Shown here: one piece after another, positions 1 to 12,148 of the stretch | Numbering within the stretch: the stretch's first letter is position 1 | How the letters are laid out: every line of letters begins with the position of its first letter | Notes under the pieces: generated by a model | Seen by the model: only the letters and a program-made list of their open reading frames with translations | The model's database searches: none | Told to the model about the DNA's origin: nothing | Position numbers and translations under genes: made by a program | Origin: Eunapius fragilis | Taxonomy: Eukaryota; Porifera; Demospongiae; Spongillida; Spongillidae | Direction: 5' to 3' | DNA length: 64,000 nucleotides | Assembly (NCBI GenBank): GCA_963681505.1 | Contig: OY811971.1 | Coordinates: forward strand, 11,483,242 to 11,547,241

Positions 1-2322
1 TTTTATACGCAAACTCCTTTAAGCTATGATCGCAGTATTTGATGCAATGGATAGGGCACAGGTTTTATATTAGCAAAATAGCACTGTCATTGTCATCTCT
101 TGTTTTACAAAGGAGGTAGAGCACATTCCAATGTTTTTGAATTGCAATGGAGCACATGCGGTACATTTCAAAATTTCGTGGCATAGATCTCTTTCAATGG
201 ACTGAAACAGTCGTGAGTGAGGAACGAAGTTTTACAACACTGGTGCAGATGGAATTCATGCATTTCTGTTAGTAACTTGCATTGATAGGTAAAGCAGCAA
301 CAGATGCAATGAATCTGTAATCCTATCACAACTTTGCTCCTAACATTGACAGCATCATCTTGCAACCTTGCTTGGTCCGTTGCTAGATCCTTATTTCCTC
401 AAACTTTGCCATAACACATAACAGACTAGGCAACATACCCTGTATGCTTCTGGTTTGCACTAGCAACGCATTCCTTGCTAGCAATGGGTTCCTTGCCAGC
501 AACAGGTTTATCGGCCTTTTGCAATGATCAGATTTATAACCCCCACCTGCATGATCATGATCAATTTGATTAAATCTGCAATGCCTATCCCAATTATTAC
601 TAACCAAATTAGGGATCTATTAGTTTATGATGGTGACTACATCGCTGAAAGCTTTTGCAAGGGTCTAGAAATTATATTTGGGTGACCTAGTTAACTAAGT
701 TCACTGAGGGGATTCTATCAATGCAACTGCCATGTGCATCAGAAGCAAAACTAAAAAGATACTATGATACACTCACAAACACACGCACTCAATCCTTGTC
801 GATTAATGAAGCATCTCTGTCAGGGCCATGTGATGTTACCGCCCGTATTACATCATTCAAAATGTATCGTTGGTTAACCGTTTCGAATATAATGTCAAAC
901 ACAAAGTGAAAGCTAAGCGGGGCTGAGAATCAAAAATCTAAGTTGCATTGTCGACTGCATTCAAACACGCAATCCGTTGCATTGATAAAGTAGTGTTTTG
1001 CACCATCAAGCTCGAGCGAGCATGTCTCTCTGCATCACCAGGTCAAACATGGAGCGCACAATGCATGCCCAAATAGAATCAATCATAATATTCCTTTGTT
1101 CTATTCTCACAGATCATCCTTCATGTACTATACTCAGTTCTGATTCGTCACTTGCACGATTTAGCCTCCGATGTTTCCTTTTTCTGAACCGACAGTGTCA
1201 ATTAGAAATCCATTATCTCATACCATCATGTCCTGTAAGTGTTTCTTCTTTTCCGTGTCCACCAATCGATCGTCCGCTACTGGATACTCTTGTATCGGCA
1301 CTAATCAGTTGTGATGAGAGCGTTTTCCTAATATTCTCCGCTTGATAAAGATTGGTTGCATGCTCCCAATTACTAGTTACTGCTGTGAGAGAATCTTTTC
1401 TACCTTGCGCCATCTGAGAAACTGGCTAAGGTCCACTATGACCTGTAAACGGCTTTCTTCGCTAGTACTTATGAATATTTGTTACACACATCAGTAAACT
1501 ATGACACAGCGATGGAGTTCTTTCTCACGATGCACCCAAGAAGAATAGAACTATCAAATCTGCTTATGAAGTAGGGATAATTTCACATCCTATCCATCTA
1601 TGTTTAATTTATTTTGTATGCCTCATAGATTAGTCAGAGCCACTCCCCCTTGGCGCCCCTCTGTTTGATTAGCCCTCACACCCTCTCCCTTCTGAAACAC
1701 CTAGGGTCGCCTCTGTGTATGCATATGCAAGTTAAGAATGACATATTGGAATTGAGGCAAAGGTGGTGTATAAAGAAAGGGAACAAGGTTTTGGGGTCAC
1801 TAGAGGCCATCCTTGAGAAACGTTCAACGAAAGCGCATGCGAAACATGATAATTTTAAATACAATCATCACAGCATGAGGTTCTCCATACTGCATTCATC
1901 ATTTTTACCTCCAACCTCAAAAAATTTAAAGCCAACTAAGCCAATCCACGCACACAAAAGCCAAACGCACGACAAATGTACTCCGGAAGTTGATGTCACG
2001 CGTAATCAACACTAATTGCATTCCTTGGTCCCTTAAACAAAAAGGTCCATTATCCAATGTGAGTACAACTTTAAGAAAAAACAGCAGTGGCATATCTGGT
2101 ATTATTCTAACAACTATTTGCAAGCAATAATATATATGATCACAAATGATGTAATTAGAATTGTACCTTTTTTTTTTCTGGTGCCTAAATGTGTTAATTA
2201 TTGTAAGGACTGACTAGCAGTCGTTTTGTGTAAATTATGTGTATTAAAATTGTTGCCATGATGTCCGCTATGTCAATTTGTTACTGAATGTCTTCTTGTT
2301 CTAATTATCTTTTAACGCATTT
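1..2322. other. No gene recognised; may hold intron or upstream exons of the Roco gene
   Basis: All reading frames here are short and none resembles a known family. The Roco gene that follows lacks its P-loop exon, so that exon should lie here or beyond the window edge. I looked for a GxxxxGK[ST] coding pattern on the plus strand and did not find a convincing one. The stretch just before 2323 is pyrimidine-rich (about 2288-2311), as expected upstream of a splice acceptor. Confidence 0.4.
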
Positions 2323-4295
2323 ATGAAGTTCGATATGAGACCAGTGAAGCCCTTGACAGCTGGTATTGTCTCTCATCGGGTCCAGAGTCGCAAAGGAAGC
2401 ATGATAATCTACGACCTAGCTGGGCACAAGGAATATCATAGTAGTCATTCCTCCTTGTTGGAGGCCATCTCCATCACGACACCCTCCCTCTTCCTTCTCC
2501 TGGTCAACCTTTTGCTCAACTTCCAAGAGAGTATCATTAAGCAGATTTACTACTGGTCTGCAATGATCAGTAATGTTAGTCGTAACTGTCCCAAACCATC
2601 TTCAATCATCGTCGTAGGTACCCATGCTGATTGGATAACTGATGAACACAAAATGACCTACCTACAAAAGGGTATTGATAGGATTGCTAGGGATGCCATA
2701 CAAAGGCACTTATTTGTTCAGTTCATAGCCCTCAACACCACAGCATGTGATGAAGATAGTGTAAAGAGTTTTATGTCACTACTGCACCAAACTAATGATG
2801 ATGTCAGAGCCAAATACCCAGCCATCTCCCTGAGTTGTCATGTGCTGTACGCTTTCTTGAATGATAGGGTCCCTAAGACTCTAGATGCTATATCCCTCCC
2901 TGAGTTATTGATATTGCTTGAAAATGAAGAACCTAAGGTACTACCTACTAGAGGCTCCGAAATATCACCACTGTTAAAGGTACTGTCAGATATAGGTCTC
3001 ATTGTGTTTTTTGATGCCATTGGCTGGATAGTCCTCCATCAGGATGCATTGCTGGAGAAGGTGAATGGTGCTCTGTTTGCTCCTGAGCACTTTCCAGAAT
3101 ACCTCAAAATAGCCAGCAATACTGGTGTGATACCAATAACAGTTCTCAAAAACCACTTTTCAATGTACAACACTGATATGATAGTTCAATTTCTCATTCA
3201 ATTTGAACTGTGTCAACAAATCACTGTAGCTGATGTTGTCACAAATCTGTGTCCAAGGTACCCACTTTCTGCTGATGATGATGGCCAATGGCTGTTTTTC
3301 CCTGCTCTGATTAATGCCGACATGCCAGGTGACATCCCCACCTCACCACATCTTCCTGCTCTGGGTTGGATCATGTACACACATCTGTTCTTGTCCCCTC
3401 GCTTCCTCCATGTCCTTGTCCTCAGACTGGCCTATGTCTTCTGTCACCCCAAGAGATCTGCTGATCCTCAATTCCACAATCTTGATCGGCATTGTAAGGT
3501 ATGGAAAAATGGCATCAGTTGGAAGACTGCACAACGTGTGGAGGTGGTTGTAGAAGTGAGGGAGCTGTGCCAGTGTTATGTGGTTATGTCCTTCCCTGAT
3601 GCCAGGAGGTACAGGGTAGCCTCCTCTGTCCTCCAAGTGATCAGAGATACCTGCAAAGAGTTTTGTCCTTATACTGATGTAAAGGAGGCCATAGTGGACC
3701 CGCTCAAAGCCCGCCATGTATACTCTGAGGATCTGTCCCCACTATCTCTGCCTGCTGTAGACTTCACAGTCCTAAGAGATGCAGTTATTAAAAATGACAT
3801 CCTCACTTCGAGCACGGATGACCATGAGATAAACGTGTCCCAATGGATTACTGCAGAATGTCATATTGTGCATCTGTTTAGTGAAGGTGGGCAAAATATA
3901 TTGCATTGTTAAACTATAATTACTTTATGCATCGATCTGTTTTGTGAAGGTGTGTACAATTTTATATATGTTTCCATACAGATACCGTACTGGTGATCTT
4001 GAATGAAGATGAACATACAAGGATATTTCAGACTACCAAATCTGCAAGTGGCAAATGGAGGGCCATAGGCAGGGAACTTGGCTTCACTGCAGATGAGCTG
4101 GATGCCATTACACATGAAACTGGACGGTCCTGTGAAGAGGATTACTATGAAGCAATGCTGAGGAGATGGTTGGACTGGGCACCACCCAACCACTCACATC
4201 CTACCATACAAAATCTGTCATCTTCTCTTCGTGCAGTGGGAAAAGAGAGACAGGCCTGGGACCTTGGTGTAAATTACAGCATACATGACCAGTAA
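2323..4295 (+). CDS. Roco-family GTPase with C-terminal death domain (5' partial, two exons seen)
   Basis: Two exons, 2323-3886 and 3982-4295, joined across a 95-bp GT-AG intron at phase 1. The first exon carries the Roc G3 motif as YDLAGHKEYHSSH (D31-G34 of the open frame) and a G4-like GTHAD (residues 99-103), followed by about 350 residues fitting a COR domain. The second exon encodes a compact helical death domain (WRAIGRELGFTADELDAI ... LRRWLDWAPPNHSHPTI) and a normal stop. The P-loop (G1) is absent, so at least one upstream exon is missing; the ATG at 2323 is probably not the true start, and the exon may begin near 2329 after an AAG acceptor. In animals Roc-COR-death architecture occurs in DAPK1-like proteins, which signal in cell death and stress. 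An ankyrin or LRR region would be expected upstream but is not visible. The role in this organism is inferred from domains only. Confidence 0.85.
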
Positions 4296-5590
4296 ATTTA
4301 TGTTGTGTTTAATTGATAAAGACAGATGTCCCATGTCATAATAACATACTTTATATCTAGCAATTATACAGGATTGGAAATGGTATATACATTTGCGTGA
4401 CGTGACGTCACGTTCCGTTACATGACCGTGCTTCGCATCGAATCCTTTGGTGGGCGTGTGCATGAGCTGTTAAACATCTTTCTGTACAGAGCTTCTTTCG
4501 GCGTTGTTTAGCCTATAACTGTGTGAGGACAGCCTCTTTGACATCAAAGAATCTTTTAACTGTTTTTTTTACAGAGTTTCAGTTGAGCCAGCGAGCGATT
4601 GTATAGCTACCACGATTGTATAGCGATTGTATAGCTACCACGTGATCGGGTAGTGGTTGTGGGATTTTCCTGGACACAGGAAACATTCAAACTCCATTTT
4701 GGGAGTTCCCATATAGATTGCGTAGTTGGTAATGTGGCGTAGTAACATTCTGGAGTCCATACGATGGGTTCTGGCATTGTAAATCGTATACATGTCATAA
4801 TATGATATCCAAAAAACGTACTTTTTGTGTACTTTTCCCTGAAAAGTGATCAGGGTTCTAGAATATTTGAGGAAATGTATTGAATCAGAGATGCATATTG
4901 AGTGGCGTGATCAAAATTTCTTATGTGTTGTGCATGTGTTGTAGGAGTAAATGGCTCGCAAGTTCATTTGGGTCGAAGCTCAGATATATATCCGTGTTGA
5001 GTGGATATAATTACCGTTTCCAATCCCTGTATTCTATTATCTATGGTTGTATCAACACGACAGTTCGCGAGGATACATATGCGGTCAGTTAATTCACAGT
5101 TGTTGTTCTGTACAGGCGACTTGGAACGAAGTTAGGCTGAATGCCACCTGGGACTTTTGTTCTGTTGTACTTGTGCAAATTATTAAAATTTCAATTGATT
5201 CTTAATTGGATCGGGAACGAGGGGTGGGAGTAGGACAAATACACGGAATATGAAGCACTTAGTATATGGTGACCAACAAGATAGCCATGGCCACAAAGTG
5301 AATTCAAAGGCTTGCTACGCGACCATGAATGTCACGTGATCGGTTATATTTCAATATACGCCCCCGTCTATATAGTTCTATACGCAGGTGCGTATATTTA
5401 AGTGGTATGTTCAAATATAAGCTATAGAATACACTATCGTATAACATATCATTTGCACAGTCAAAGAGAAAGCGCATCCCTATTCTTAGAATCTGCACAG
5501 ATGCCTCGAAACAGCTCTGCCCATCCTGCACTCGATGCTACTGCTGTGCTCGTTTACGAATGGCACACTTTGTCTTCTTTAGTTGAATCA
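4296..5590. other. Intergenic; short direct repeat, no gene seen
   Basis: No frame looks coding. At about 4594-4642 a 19-bp unit (GCGATTGTATAGCTACCAC) occurs twice with a partial third copy. At 4396-4420 a CRE-like TGACGTCA palindrome sits in a run of CGTGACG repeats, which may be regulatory or may be chance. Confidence 0.4.
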
Positions 5591-5598
5591 TGGTAGCT

Positions 5599-7826
5599 CA
5601 GTGTTGCCGCGATCCGGAAACGATCTCGTGATCGTCCATGCATATCCTGTATCGCATCCGGTATCGATAATCGGCGATGTTTAATAAGTAGGTATCGGCG
5701 AGGCTCGACGATATCGCTTTTATTCATAGCGACACTCACTTAAAATAACAATGTCTGAAGGGAGTGTGGGTAGTGAGTGTTGTACATGTAGCAGTACGAC
5801 CACAAGGAATGAGCAAAGCTGTGAGTGGAAGCACTTCACAATAGAACGAACGGCAGCCTGCTGCGAAGGAAAGATTCCCCTCCCGCCAAGTAAGCTGTGT
5901 CATAACGTTGTGTCACGTGCACGCGGAACAACACATCCAAAAGAAACTGTGCTTGGTATAAGTCGTGAAATTAGTTTGCTGTTATTCCTTCTTGGTGATG
6001 TGTGGTGCACGATTTTTCAGGCCAGAACTTTCAAAGCCTCTCATTGGCAGCTCCGAGATATGTTTTGGCTTGCCACCTAACTTTAGCGAGGAAAGCGTGA
6101 AGGAATCAAATGACCTATTAGTGGATGCCATTGTGTGGGGTCTTTTCGACAGTTTATTCAGTAATCTCACGCACGAGGTTCTTATACTGCCTCAGAGTTG
6201 AAACTAAATATGAGGAGGTGAAAGACCTGGTAGGTTCATCAGATAATGAACTGATTCTAATAATAATTACCCTTCCGTGCAGCTAAAGAAAAGTCTTGCA
6301 AAGGCATCTTCAGTAACCATCACAACAGATGGAGTCACAATGAAGAACACAGGTGATTCCTACATACAATGTATAGTTATCACTGGCCATTGGTAGTGTG
6401 TGTGTGTGGGGGGGGGGGGGGGGGGGGGAGAGACATAGCGGTGCTTAACCTGGGGGGGAGGGGGGGGTTGGTTATTTGCAATTATTGTCATTTATAGAGC
6501 TGATGGAATAGCACAACAGCGTTTACCTGCTCTGGTTATTTATGGTAACAGCCTGCAACTACAATTTTTATAGTGTTCTTCAATTCAGTCTAGCCGCGGT
6601 TCATGCATGTGCATGGCGCTGTTTGTCTAAACCGGTCACATCTAAGTGTGGACTAAATGCAACTACACCTGAGCTTCGGAAACAATTTGAAAATGCAGCA
6701 GGTACATGTATGTACATAGATTGCTGCACAATTTGTAAAAATGAAATAATAGATCCATATTTTCCCACAGCAAGTCACCCACTACCGTGTCCATCCTGGA
6801 ATCATCAGGCTAATCCACAGGGCTACAATCAAATCTTAAGAAGAATTCGTTTCATTCATATCTTTATTGCAATACAAGTTTGTTGCAGAGTCGAATCATA
6901 ACATCTATCAATGACAAGCAACACAGCAATATGGTCCTTTTTGTGCCTTTTGTGTTCTTAATATGTTTTGTGCATGCATATTAATTAACAACTTCACCAC
7001 AAGGTTTATATGGCTGACTTCAACCTCGTGAAAGGTTGTAACAGGCTGGCAAAACGTGACAGTGACAATCTTTTTTACCATGGTTGTCACTAGCTTGCCA
7101 TTTTTACTTGCATGGGTGTGTATGTGTTTATGTGTGTACATGTGCACATAGTACATTCCCTTTTTATAGATACCTCAATGAACCTGAAACTGATAAACCA
7201 TTAAAAAAAAAAAAAAAACTCTGATGTGGTGGACAACTCATCAGGCTGCATACACACGTTGCTGCTCTGGCTCGCAAGTACCTTGCCATTATTTCAGCCC
7301 ATCCGAGCGTGTTTTCTCAACCACAAAGAACATACAGCAGAGAAAAAGATGACGGATTTTGCCCTGCCATCTTCACCATGTCTTATTTTACGACACAATC
7401 GTGCAAATTTAGCAGACTTATGAGTCCTTTTGTAAGTCACAAATTTCCCGTAATTGTATTACAACTTCATCATAAGAGATCAAATGAACAAAACTCGTTT
7501 ATTTCTTATACGCGTGGTCTAGCTGTGCGCGCGTGCACTTTGTATGGTTCAAAGATGCCATTTTAACAGCATCATACATCTGTTTACAACAAATACAGTT
7601 GCAGTGCAATCATTATAAGCTTACTGCTTAGTGTTTACTAGGCAAATTCCCTACACTGCTATTGCCACTGCCCTATGGAGCCATTTTTGATTAGATCGTC
7701 GATTAGCTCGTGTATCGACGATTTAATGAGCTATGAATATTCGTCGATATAGTGACTCGACGATGCATACTAATTGCGATCCATTAATTCGTAATCGACG
7801 ATATAATTAGAATCGCGGCAACACTG
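5599..7826 (+). mobile_element. hAT-superfamily DNA transposon, decayed copy with intact ends
   Basis: The element is 2,228 bp. It begins CAGTGTTGCCGCGAT (5599-5613) and ends with the exact inverse, ATCGCGGCAACACTG (7812-7826). The flanks are a perfect 8-bp target duplication TGGTAGCT at 5591-5598 and 7827-7834. An 8-bp duplication and CAGTG ends are diagnostic of hAT. Subterminal copies of a TCGACGAT-like motif occur near both ends. Internally there are fragments of a BED-type finger, the first DDE block and the hATC dimerisation block in different frames, with unrelated sequence and a G-run between them. This copy is therefore non-autonomous. Confidence 0.93.
5751..7400 (+). pseudogene. hAT transposase remnants (BED-like, DDE block, hATC)
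   Basis: Three pieces can be read. At 5751-6080 a degenerate BED-like segment contains SCEWKHF followed by cysteine pairs. At about 6285-6398 the frame reads ASSVTITTDGVTMKNTGD then SYIQCIVITGHW and a stop; this matches the hAT block that carries the first catalytic aspartate (TxDGWTS...SY). At about 7253-7400 the frame reads AALARKYLAIISAHPSVFSQ and then RTYSREKDDGF, the hATC dimerisation segment. The blocks are in different frames, and most of the RNase H-like core between them is missing. The protein cannot be made from this copy. Confidence 0.8.
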
Positions 7827-7834
7827 TGGTAGCT

Positions 7835-9212
7835 TCTTCTACCCTCTTTTCCATCGTAATGTCTCGCTACAAGCACACTACAAGCATACTACTAATCAAC
7901 TTTTGCACGAGGGTACCGAAAATCCAAAAGGATGCCAAAAATACCTTCGGAAATTCGGAATGGAGGTGTCAAGAATCCTAGGATATTTGGAAGAGGGGTG
8001 CCAATTATTGGGGGGGGGGGGGGGGGGGGGGGAGCCGATTATTTCATGACACCGTTACATCAATAACCACATATTGCATGCATGCACAATATTTCAGGTG
8101 GGGAGACAGGGTGCTGAAGTCAAATACAAGGAATAGGCACAGAAAATGGGAGGCAAACTAGAGAACCCATGGCTTGATGCTTACATAATTCAAAAAGACC
8201 TGGGCAAGTGTTCATATTGTCTGAAAACATTGGAGGGAAAACCTTTGATGCAAACCATCCACTGTGCTTGCCTTAAGCATTTTCTTGATCCAGAAGTTGA
8301 AGACAACATTGTGGATGAAGTTGAAGAAATAGACAACAGTAATGGTATAAGTGACAGTGTTCACCATGAAGAAAATGATAACAAAAAAGGAGCAAGGGTG
8401 TCAGAATGAAGAACAGAAAAGTCACAGTCCAGAGCAGCGTAAAATACTTGAACCTGTGTCTGCATGTACTTGAGGAGCAGTTATATTAACATTTTACGTC
8501 TATGGAGGTCTGGAGCATGTACATAATATTACCAAAGAACATGATGAAGATTTTGATGTAAATTCTAGCTGATTTTTAGATGCACTCATTATTATTTATT
8601 CTCTACAGAATGCAGAACTGGAAATGCAGCAAGAGGAATATGCATTGAGTAAAGAAGTATAGATGTCTCTCTATGGATGCTCCATTGCAAGGAGTCCTGG
8701 GCGGAAATTTTGTTGGTGTCGACGAAAACCTGCATGCTGAGTTAGCTGAATTCAAAGGGAAAGTCCAATCATACGCTTGAACTACACGTTGCTTAAAGGA
8801 ATTGAGGTGCTAAAAGTGTGGAGCAGATCCACCAAAGCCATGTTGACGCCTGCTAATATGTTTGAGAACATTCATTTTCTGATGAGTCCTTATAATCTGG
8901 ATGAAAAGTGCAGTGGGTCAGAAATAAAGTTTCATTTTTTCTGATTGAAATGTTACCATTGATGGGTTTATACAATATGGAAAACTGTATAGCAGCAGCA
9001 TATCATTTCAGGTTTTATAGGTTACCAAAGAAGAACATAATGATTGTATCTACTACCAGCCAGTTTGTAGTGAGTGGCAAAAGGAGAGGTGTGCTCTTCT
9101 CTAGGGTTGACATTCGTCAGTGTGAATCACTCTCACTTGACACACCCATCAATGATTGCTGTGTCACACTGCCCATTAATAAATCACGATATTGCCACGA
9201 TATTGTTTAGTT
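7835..9212. other. Intergenic; one unassigned small ORF and a poly-G tract
   Basis: A G-run of about 22 lies at 8011-8032. An 87-codon plus-strand frame at 8146-8409 has two cysteine pairs (CSYC and CAC) and an acidic tail rich in D, E and N. It could be an exon, but I do not recognise it and its splice signals are unclear. The remainder shows nothing that I can name. Confidence 0.3.
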
Positions 9213-9216
9213 ACTA

Positions 9217-10282
9217 TATATATGGGGCAGTGCAAGAGAAAACTGGGCTTATGTGATTTTTAACATTTCTGCTATTCATTTTGCAGTATCGTTGCGACCT
9301 TTAAAGCTCTGTCCTTCAAACTTACTAGATATATTACCGGACCATTTTACTACTGCATTTTGTTGTCGAATGTTTTTTATTTACTCCCTGGGGGGTCCTC
9401 ATGATTAAACAACCAGAACAGTTAGATTTCAATGGATCTCGATGAAAGAATGCCTTTTCGCGTTCAGATTTGCAGCACATTTACATCACTGCACCCGCTA
9501 TTTTTTCCGCCTTTTCGTTTGAGATGTGATGAGCGGTTACAAAACCGCGGCGTTTGAAAGTTGTCGTTCATTTCTCTTCCGATTGCTCCGCCATTGTGCC
9601 GTCATTGCTATTTTAACCCCGTGACTGCGAGACACTGCCCATCAAGTGCCCCACCTTCCCTCGAATCGACAGCCCAGGCCATCCGGAGGTGGACCTGACA
9701 TTTTGCAAGTTGCTTGTCACGTGAGCATCACTAGGTTACCGGTCTGCGTCAGTCACCATCAGTTGCGTAAAACGAGTTGGGAGTTTACGGTGGCGCGTGG
9801 CGACATCGAATTGATCGAGCCTACGTGATCCAAAGGCTAAGATAACGTACATAAGCTCAAACCCTTTTGCAATCACGTATTTTAGTTGAGCTTGTATGTT
9901 TGTTCATTTCTACGAGGGTGATTCGTTTCCCAGACACAGGCCACACGTGCTGTCGCTCGTGTATTTGTGACTGAGATATAATCGCTACACGTCATCCTAC
10001 TTAAACTCGACCGGCGCAGCGTTTGTGTTTACTGCAAGGTATACATGAAGACGATTTGGAATGGTACGTTACCCTAGTAGTTTACACCCATGCCAGTTTA
10101 AAATCCGGTATTATGGAGACTGTTGCCTATGAGCAGCAAAGCGATGACCAATCAGTTTACACCACTGATGGCATAACATACACTATGCCAGTATTATATG
10201 GCCACAATGGTGCTGTTGACAATACTCAGACCCCCAAAATTTATGCCTTCAACACATTGGAAATCTTGTACACACAATTGTC
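9217..10282 (+). repeat. Long inverted duplication, left copy
   Basis: This segment is repeated in opposite orientation at 17895-19009 with very high similarity over about 1.06 kb. The outer end is near 9217 (ATATATGGGGCAGTGCAAGAG) and the inner end is just after the shared CATTGGAAATCTTGTACACACA. The shared sequence includes a CpG-rich stretch (about 9480-9800) that looks promoter-like, followed by an exon starting at 10113. The palindrome continues past any candidate terminal repeat and has no target duplication, so it reads as a segmental inverted duplication rather than transposon ends. Confidence 0.85.
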
Positions 10283-10289
10283 TGTATGA
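10113..10289 (+). pseudogene. First exon of an unrecognised duplicated gene, truncated copy
   Basis: The frame reads METVAYEQQSDDQSVYTTDG and continues to YAFNTLEILYT, after which it diverges from the other copy and stops at 10289. The frame is also open upstream to 10023, so the true start is uncertain. The sister copy on the minus strand (from 18060) carries the same protein and continues for another 50 or so residues. I recognise no domain. The 5' flanking sequence is conserved with it, so this is probably a duplicated promoter plus exon that lost its 3' part. Confidence 0.45.
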
Positions 10290-10517
10290 TGTGTACATTG
10301 ACTACGTAGTCCCTCACTACAAGTCGCACACAAAATATCTGTGTGCACACACTCCCACACAAAAATATCACAGTTCTTAGGGTAAGCAGTATGCAGTGTG
10401 TCCCTTCATATGGCTTGCTTGCATTCAGACTTCATACCACTCGGGTATGCTTGCTCCTATCAGGTGCACTTGTATGTGTTGCCTGTGTCTGTGCATGTGT
10501 GTATTGAGGTACTTTTA

Positions 10518-10934
10518 TTTATGTCATTGTGGGGGCTCCTCCTCAGCCTTGTTTGTTAGGCCTCTTGTCTGCAGCTAGAGGTTCAGTCAAAGAACCTGTG
10601 GTGTTGGATAGTGTACGTGTGCGTGCATGCATGCACGTCTGCATGTGTGTGTGTGCAAGTGTGTATGTGTGTATGTGTGTTCATGCATGCACTCGTGCGC
10701 ATGTGTGTATGTGTGTGTGCATGTATGGTTATTTGTGTGTGTGCATGTGTTTTCACATACATGTATGTGTGTGCATGTGTGTGTGTATGCATGTGTGTGT
10801 GTGCATGTGTGTATGCGGTACTTTAAGCATTGCTGATCAATTTTTATGTCATTGTGGGGCTCTCCTCAGCCTTGTTTGTTACGTCCCTTGTTTGTAGCTA
10901 GAGGTTTGTGTATATGTATGTGTGTGTGTGCATG

Positions 10935-10975
<41 letters not shown>

Positions 10976-11090
10976 ATACCGGTAAATGTGTGGGTGTGCA
11001 TGCATGTGTGTGTTTTTGTGTGTACATGTGTGAGAGTATCTGTGTGTATGTGTGTGTGTGCATAGACATAAAAGTACAATGCATTGGAAG
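10518..11090. repeat. TG/CATG-rich minisatellite inside a ~325-bp tandem duplication
   Basis: A unit beginning TTATGTCATTGTGGGG and containing CAGCCTTGTTTGTTA and GCTAGAGGTT occurs at about 10518-10590 and again at about 10843-10905. Each copy is followed by several hundred bases of TGTGTG/CATG repeat. Further TG-rich repeat follows at about 11225-11350. Open frames in this stretch on both strands (His-Thr or Cys-Val rich) are repeat artefacts. Confidence 0.85.
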
Positions 11091-12148
11091 ACATGCTTGG
11101 GGAGGTGGGAGGGACTTAATGGTTGTCAGGTTTTGACCTTAAAACCCACTGCATTATGGTTTTGACTCATCATGAGGGGCTAGGAGGCTTTATAAGCTAT
11201 GGTGTGTTATTCATTGTGTAGTGTGGTGGGGTGTGTACATGTATGGATGTGAGTGTACCTGTATGTGTGGTGTGCATATGTGTGCATGTGTGTATGTGTG
11301 TGTGCATGAGTGTATGTGTGTGTATTTGTGTGTGCAAGTGTGTATGTTTGTGGAGGGGATATTCTCTGCTGGAGGGGGACAGAATCTGCTACTGTATTGT
11401 GTCCTCAGGGGACATGATTTGTAAGCTGGCAACGTGCAGATTCTACTAGCAGATTTTGTCCAGGGGAACAATTTCAGTGCACAATGTTGTTGCATAGCTG
11501 ATAGAATACAATGAGCCAGTAGGTGTAGTGTTCTGACTGAAATTGCATTATGTAGTAGTCCATACAATTGTGTTTTGATACAAAACACCAATCCAACAGC
11601 CACTGGTGCTGCCAAACTACTATAGTGCTACTTGTACAGGCCAAGCTTGTACTCATGTGTTTGTCAGTGGTTGATATGGGGATGGGGTAGATGCACTGCG
11701 AGCTGACTACAGTTATAACAAGTTTTTTAGACAGGGATAACTTGGTTATACAATGGTTATATCCTAGTTATGGATGTGTTATCCGTTTGTAGTAAACTCA
11801 GTTATGCGAAGTTTTTAAATCATAGAAAGTTGTTATAAGCGCACAATAGTTGTAACAAAGTTATGGAAATTTTTATAACTAATGTATAACGATACGAGAA
11901 AGCGCTGCATAACTTCTATGAATGTATTTTAATTAGACAATATATATTAATAATTGGTTGATTTATTCATAACTTTTAAAAATATTATTGATTTTCAGAT
12001 CGCAATCATTGAAAACTTGTACAAATGACATGTACAAATGAAAGTCAATGGAAGTGTGCAACAATTTTACAAATGCATGCATGGTTACAATGTGGTACAA
12101 TATTGTAACCAAACACATGCATGTTGACAACAGTTCTGGAGATTGAAC

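Noticed and set aside
10583-11449. Several Cys-Val or His-Thr rich frames on both strands
   Set aside because: TG/CA minisatellite read in several frames.
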